This document shows positions 5,452 to 6,674 of a DNA stretch of 6,674 bases, in pieces. The notes under the pieces were generated by a model. That model did not search any database. It was not told the origin of the DNA and worked only from the letters and a program-made list of their open reading frames with translations. Within the stretch, counting starts at the first letter, position 1. Every line of letters starts with the position of its first letter. The DNA lies in the NCBI GenBank assembly GCA_946637575.1, contig CAMPBJ010000057.1, positions 1 through 6,674 on the forward strand, written 5' to 3'. Position numbers and translations under genes: made by a program. This DNA comes from an uncultured Clostridia bacterium. Its GTDB lineage: Bacteria > Bacillota > Clostridia > Christensenellales > Borkfalkiaceae.

Positions 5452-6674
5452 ATGGAAACAAAAAAATTAGTAGTGTTAGGTTTTGGAGCAAGGGGTAAGA
5501 TCTACGCAGGGTTTGCGGAAAAATATCCCGAAAAATTCAACCTCGTTGCCGTTATCGAAAATGACAAAGTTCGGCTCGATGACGCAAAAAAATTGCACCC
5601 CGGCGCGAAACTTTTCAGCGACTACCACGATTTTCTGGCAGCGAATATAAAGGCGGACGTTGTCGCGATATGCACGCAGGATAAAGACCACAAAGAACAC
5701 GCGATCAGCATGATGGCGGCAGGTTACGACCTGTTGCTTGAAAAACCTATCGCAAACAACAAAAAAGACTGTATCGCGATATATAAAGCGAGCCAAAAAT
5801 ATGCAAGAAAGGTGATCGTCTGCCACGTACTGCGTTATTCGCGTTTTTATTCCAAAATAAAGGAACTTATAGACAGCGGTGCGCTCGGCGAAGTGGTAAC
5901 TATCCACGCGAGCGAAAACGTGGGCTACTTCCATCAGGCGCACAGTTTCGTCCGCGGACCGTGGAGAAACAAGGAACAGTCCAGCCCCATGATACTTGCC
6001 AAATGCTGTCACGATATGGACATTATCCGCTATTTAATGGGCGAGCCGTGCGTTTCGGTCAACTCTTACGGCGATCTTTTGTTCTTTAACCGCGAACACG
6101 CGCCGAAAGATTCCGCAGAGTACTGCTCGGAGTGTAAAGTAAAGGACTGCGTGTACAGGGCGCAGGACGTTTATCTTTCGCTTGTCGGTTCGGGCGACGG
6201 ATTTTTAAATTATTTCCTTAACGGGAAAGAACCGACGGAAGAGAATATATTATCGAACCTTAAAAGATCGCAGTACGACAGGTGCGTGTTTAAGTGCGAC
6301 AACGACGTCGTGGATCACGAAGTAACGATAATGAATTTTAGGGGAAACAAGACCGCCTGCCACACGATGACGGCGTTTTCACGCTCGATCTACCGCGACA
6401 TAAAGGTTTTCGGAACGAAGGCTGAACTTACAGGCATTATGGAAAACAATAAGATCACGGTGAATTATTTCGGCGGGAAATCGGAAGAGATCCAACTCGA
6501 CGTCAGCGGCGCCGACGTCGGAATGCACAACGGCTCGGACTTCTTTATGATGAACGCATTATATAAAGATCTGAACGGCGAAAGGGCAAAAGGGATCACG
6601 TATTTAGACGTTTCGATCGAAAGCCACCTTATGAGTTTTGCGGCGGAAGAGTCGAGACTACATAACGGCAAGAC
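5452..6674 (+). CDS. Gfo/Idh/MocA-family oxidoreductase with cysteine cluster, 3' partial
   Basis: This NAD(P)-dependent sugar or sugar-acid oxidoreductase is open from 5452 to the window edge: 407 full codons without a stop, plus two bases. The N-terminal Rossmann motif is VVLGFGARG (G10, G12, G15). The family EKP motif is at 97-99 (LLLEKPIANN), and the catalytic-region block LAKCCHDMDIIRYLMG holds K184, H187 and D190. Residues 225-233 form CxxCxxxxC (C225, C228, C233), and RCVFKCDNDVVDHEV adds C278 and C282. Such cysteines recur in one subgroup of this family and may bind metal, though that is inference. Homologues are around 420-440 residues and the visible end (AAEESRLHNGK) resembles the conserved C-terminal helix, so only a short tail is missing. 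The substrate is unknown. Family members act on glucose, inositol, N-acetyl sugars and uronate derivatives, so a role in sugar-acid or glycoside metabolism is plausible. Confidence 0.92.
   Translation, partial: METKKLVVLGFGARGKIYAGFAEKYPEKFNLVAVIENDKVRLDDAKKLHPGAKLFSDYHDFLAANIKADVVAICTQDKDHKEHAISMMAAGYDLLLEKPIANNKKDCIAIYKASQKYARKVIVCHVLRYSRFYSKIKELIDSGALGEVVTIHASENVGYFHQAHSFVRGPWRNKEQSSPMILAKCCHDMDIIRYLMGEPCVSVNSYGDLLFFNREHAPKDSAEYCSECKVKDCVYRAQDVYLSLVGSGDGFLNYFLNGKEPTEENILSNLKRSQYDRCVFKCDNDVVDHEVTIMNFRGNKTACHTMTAFSRSIYRDIKVFGTKAELTGIMENNKITVNYFGGKSEEIQLDVSGADVGMHNGSDFFMMNALYKDLNGERAKGITYLDVSIESHLMSFAAEESRLHNGK

Noticed and set aside
5476..6012. 178-codon open frame on the minus strand opposite the Gfo/Idh/MocA gene
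   Set aside because: The plus-strand frame encodes a clear Rossmann oxidoreductase with EKP and HDMD motifs throughout. The antisense product has no recognisable domain, and its length is explained by the codon bias of the real gene.
6498..6520. CGACGTC / GACGTCG inverted repeat with the palindrome CCGACGTCGG
   Set aside because: It lies in conserved-looking coding sequence and is explained by repeated GAC-GTC (Asp-Val) codons. The stem is short, with a nine-base loop.

Overview
The window is one uninterrupted, same-strand run of seven genes. They are best read as the distal part of a hexuronate (glucuronate and/or galacturonate) catabolic operon. The first four genes lie 1, 4 and 1 nt apart, the fifth follows after 7 nt, and the last two after 32 and 16 nt. 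I see no terminator and no convincing internal promoter. The window starts just upstream of the first gene and ends inside the last one, so the operon continues beyond it on at least the 3' side.

Layout: uronate isomerase UxaC (45-1436); KDPG aldolase Eda (1438-2013); a 106-residue three-helix membrane protein with PQ-loop/SemiSWEET-like features (2018-2338); 2-keto-3-deoxygluconate kinase KdgK (2340-3359); a polytopic DUF1295 / steroid-5-alpha-reductase-like membrane protein (3367-4230); a YqhD/BDH-type iron-containing alcohol dehydrogenase (4263-5435); and a Gfo/Idh/MocA-family oxidoreductase with a cysteine cluster (5452 to the window end, 3' partial).

Pathway: UxaC isomerises D-glucuronate to fructuronate, or D-galacturonate to tagaturonate. 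A reductase and a dehydratase (classically UxuB/UxuA or UxaB/UxaA) then make 2-keto-3-deoxygluconate (KDG). KdgK phosphorylates KDG to KDPG, and Eda splits KDPG into pyruvate and glyceraldehyde-3-phosphate. Classical reductase and dehydratase genes are not in the window and may lie outside it. Two oxidoreductases of other families sit at the distal end, and a possible mini-transporter sits between the aldolase and kinase genes. These non-canonical passengers are the most interesting part of the window.

Organism: AGGAG-type Shine-Dalgarno sites, the standard code (TAA, TAG and TGA all used as stops), tight uronate-gene packing and the style of the proteins suggest an anaerobic Firmicute, perhaps an uncultured gut Clostridia lineage. 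This is an impression from style, not a database match. Base composition looks even across all seven genes, with no mobile element, tRNA, rRNA, CRISPR or recent-insertion signature. I did not find a clearly new defence or mobile system. The novelty is in the accessory metabolic genes.
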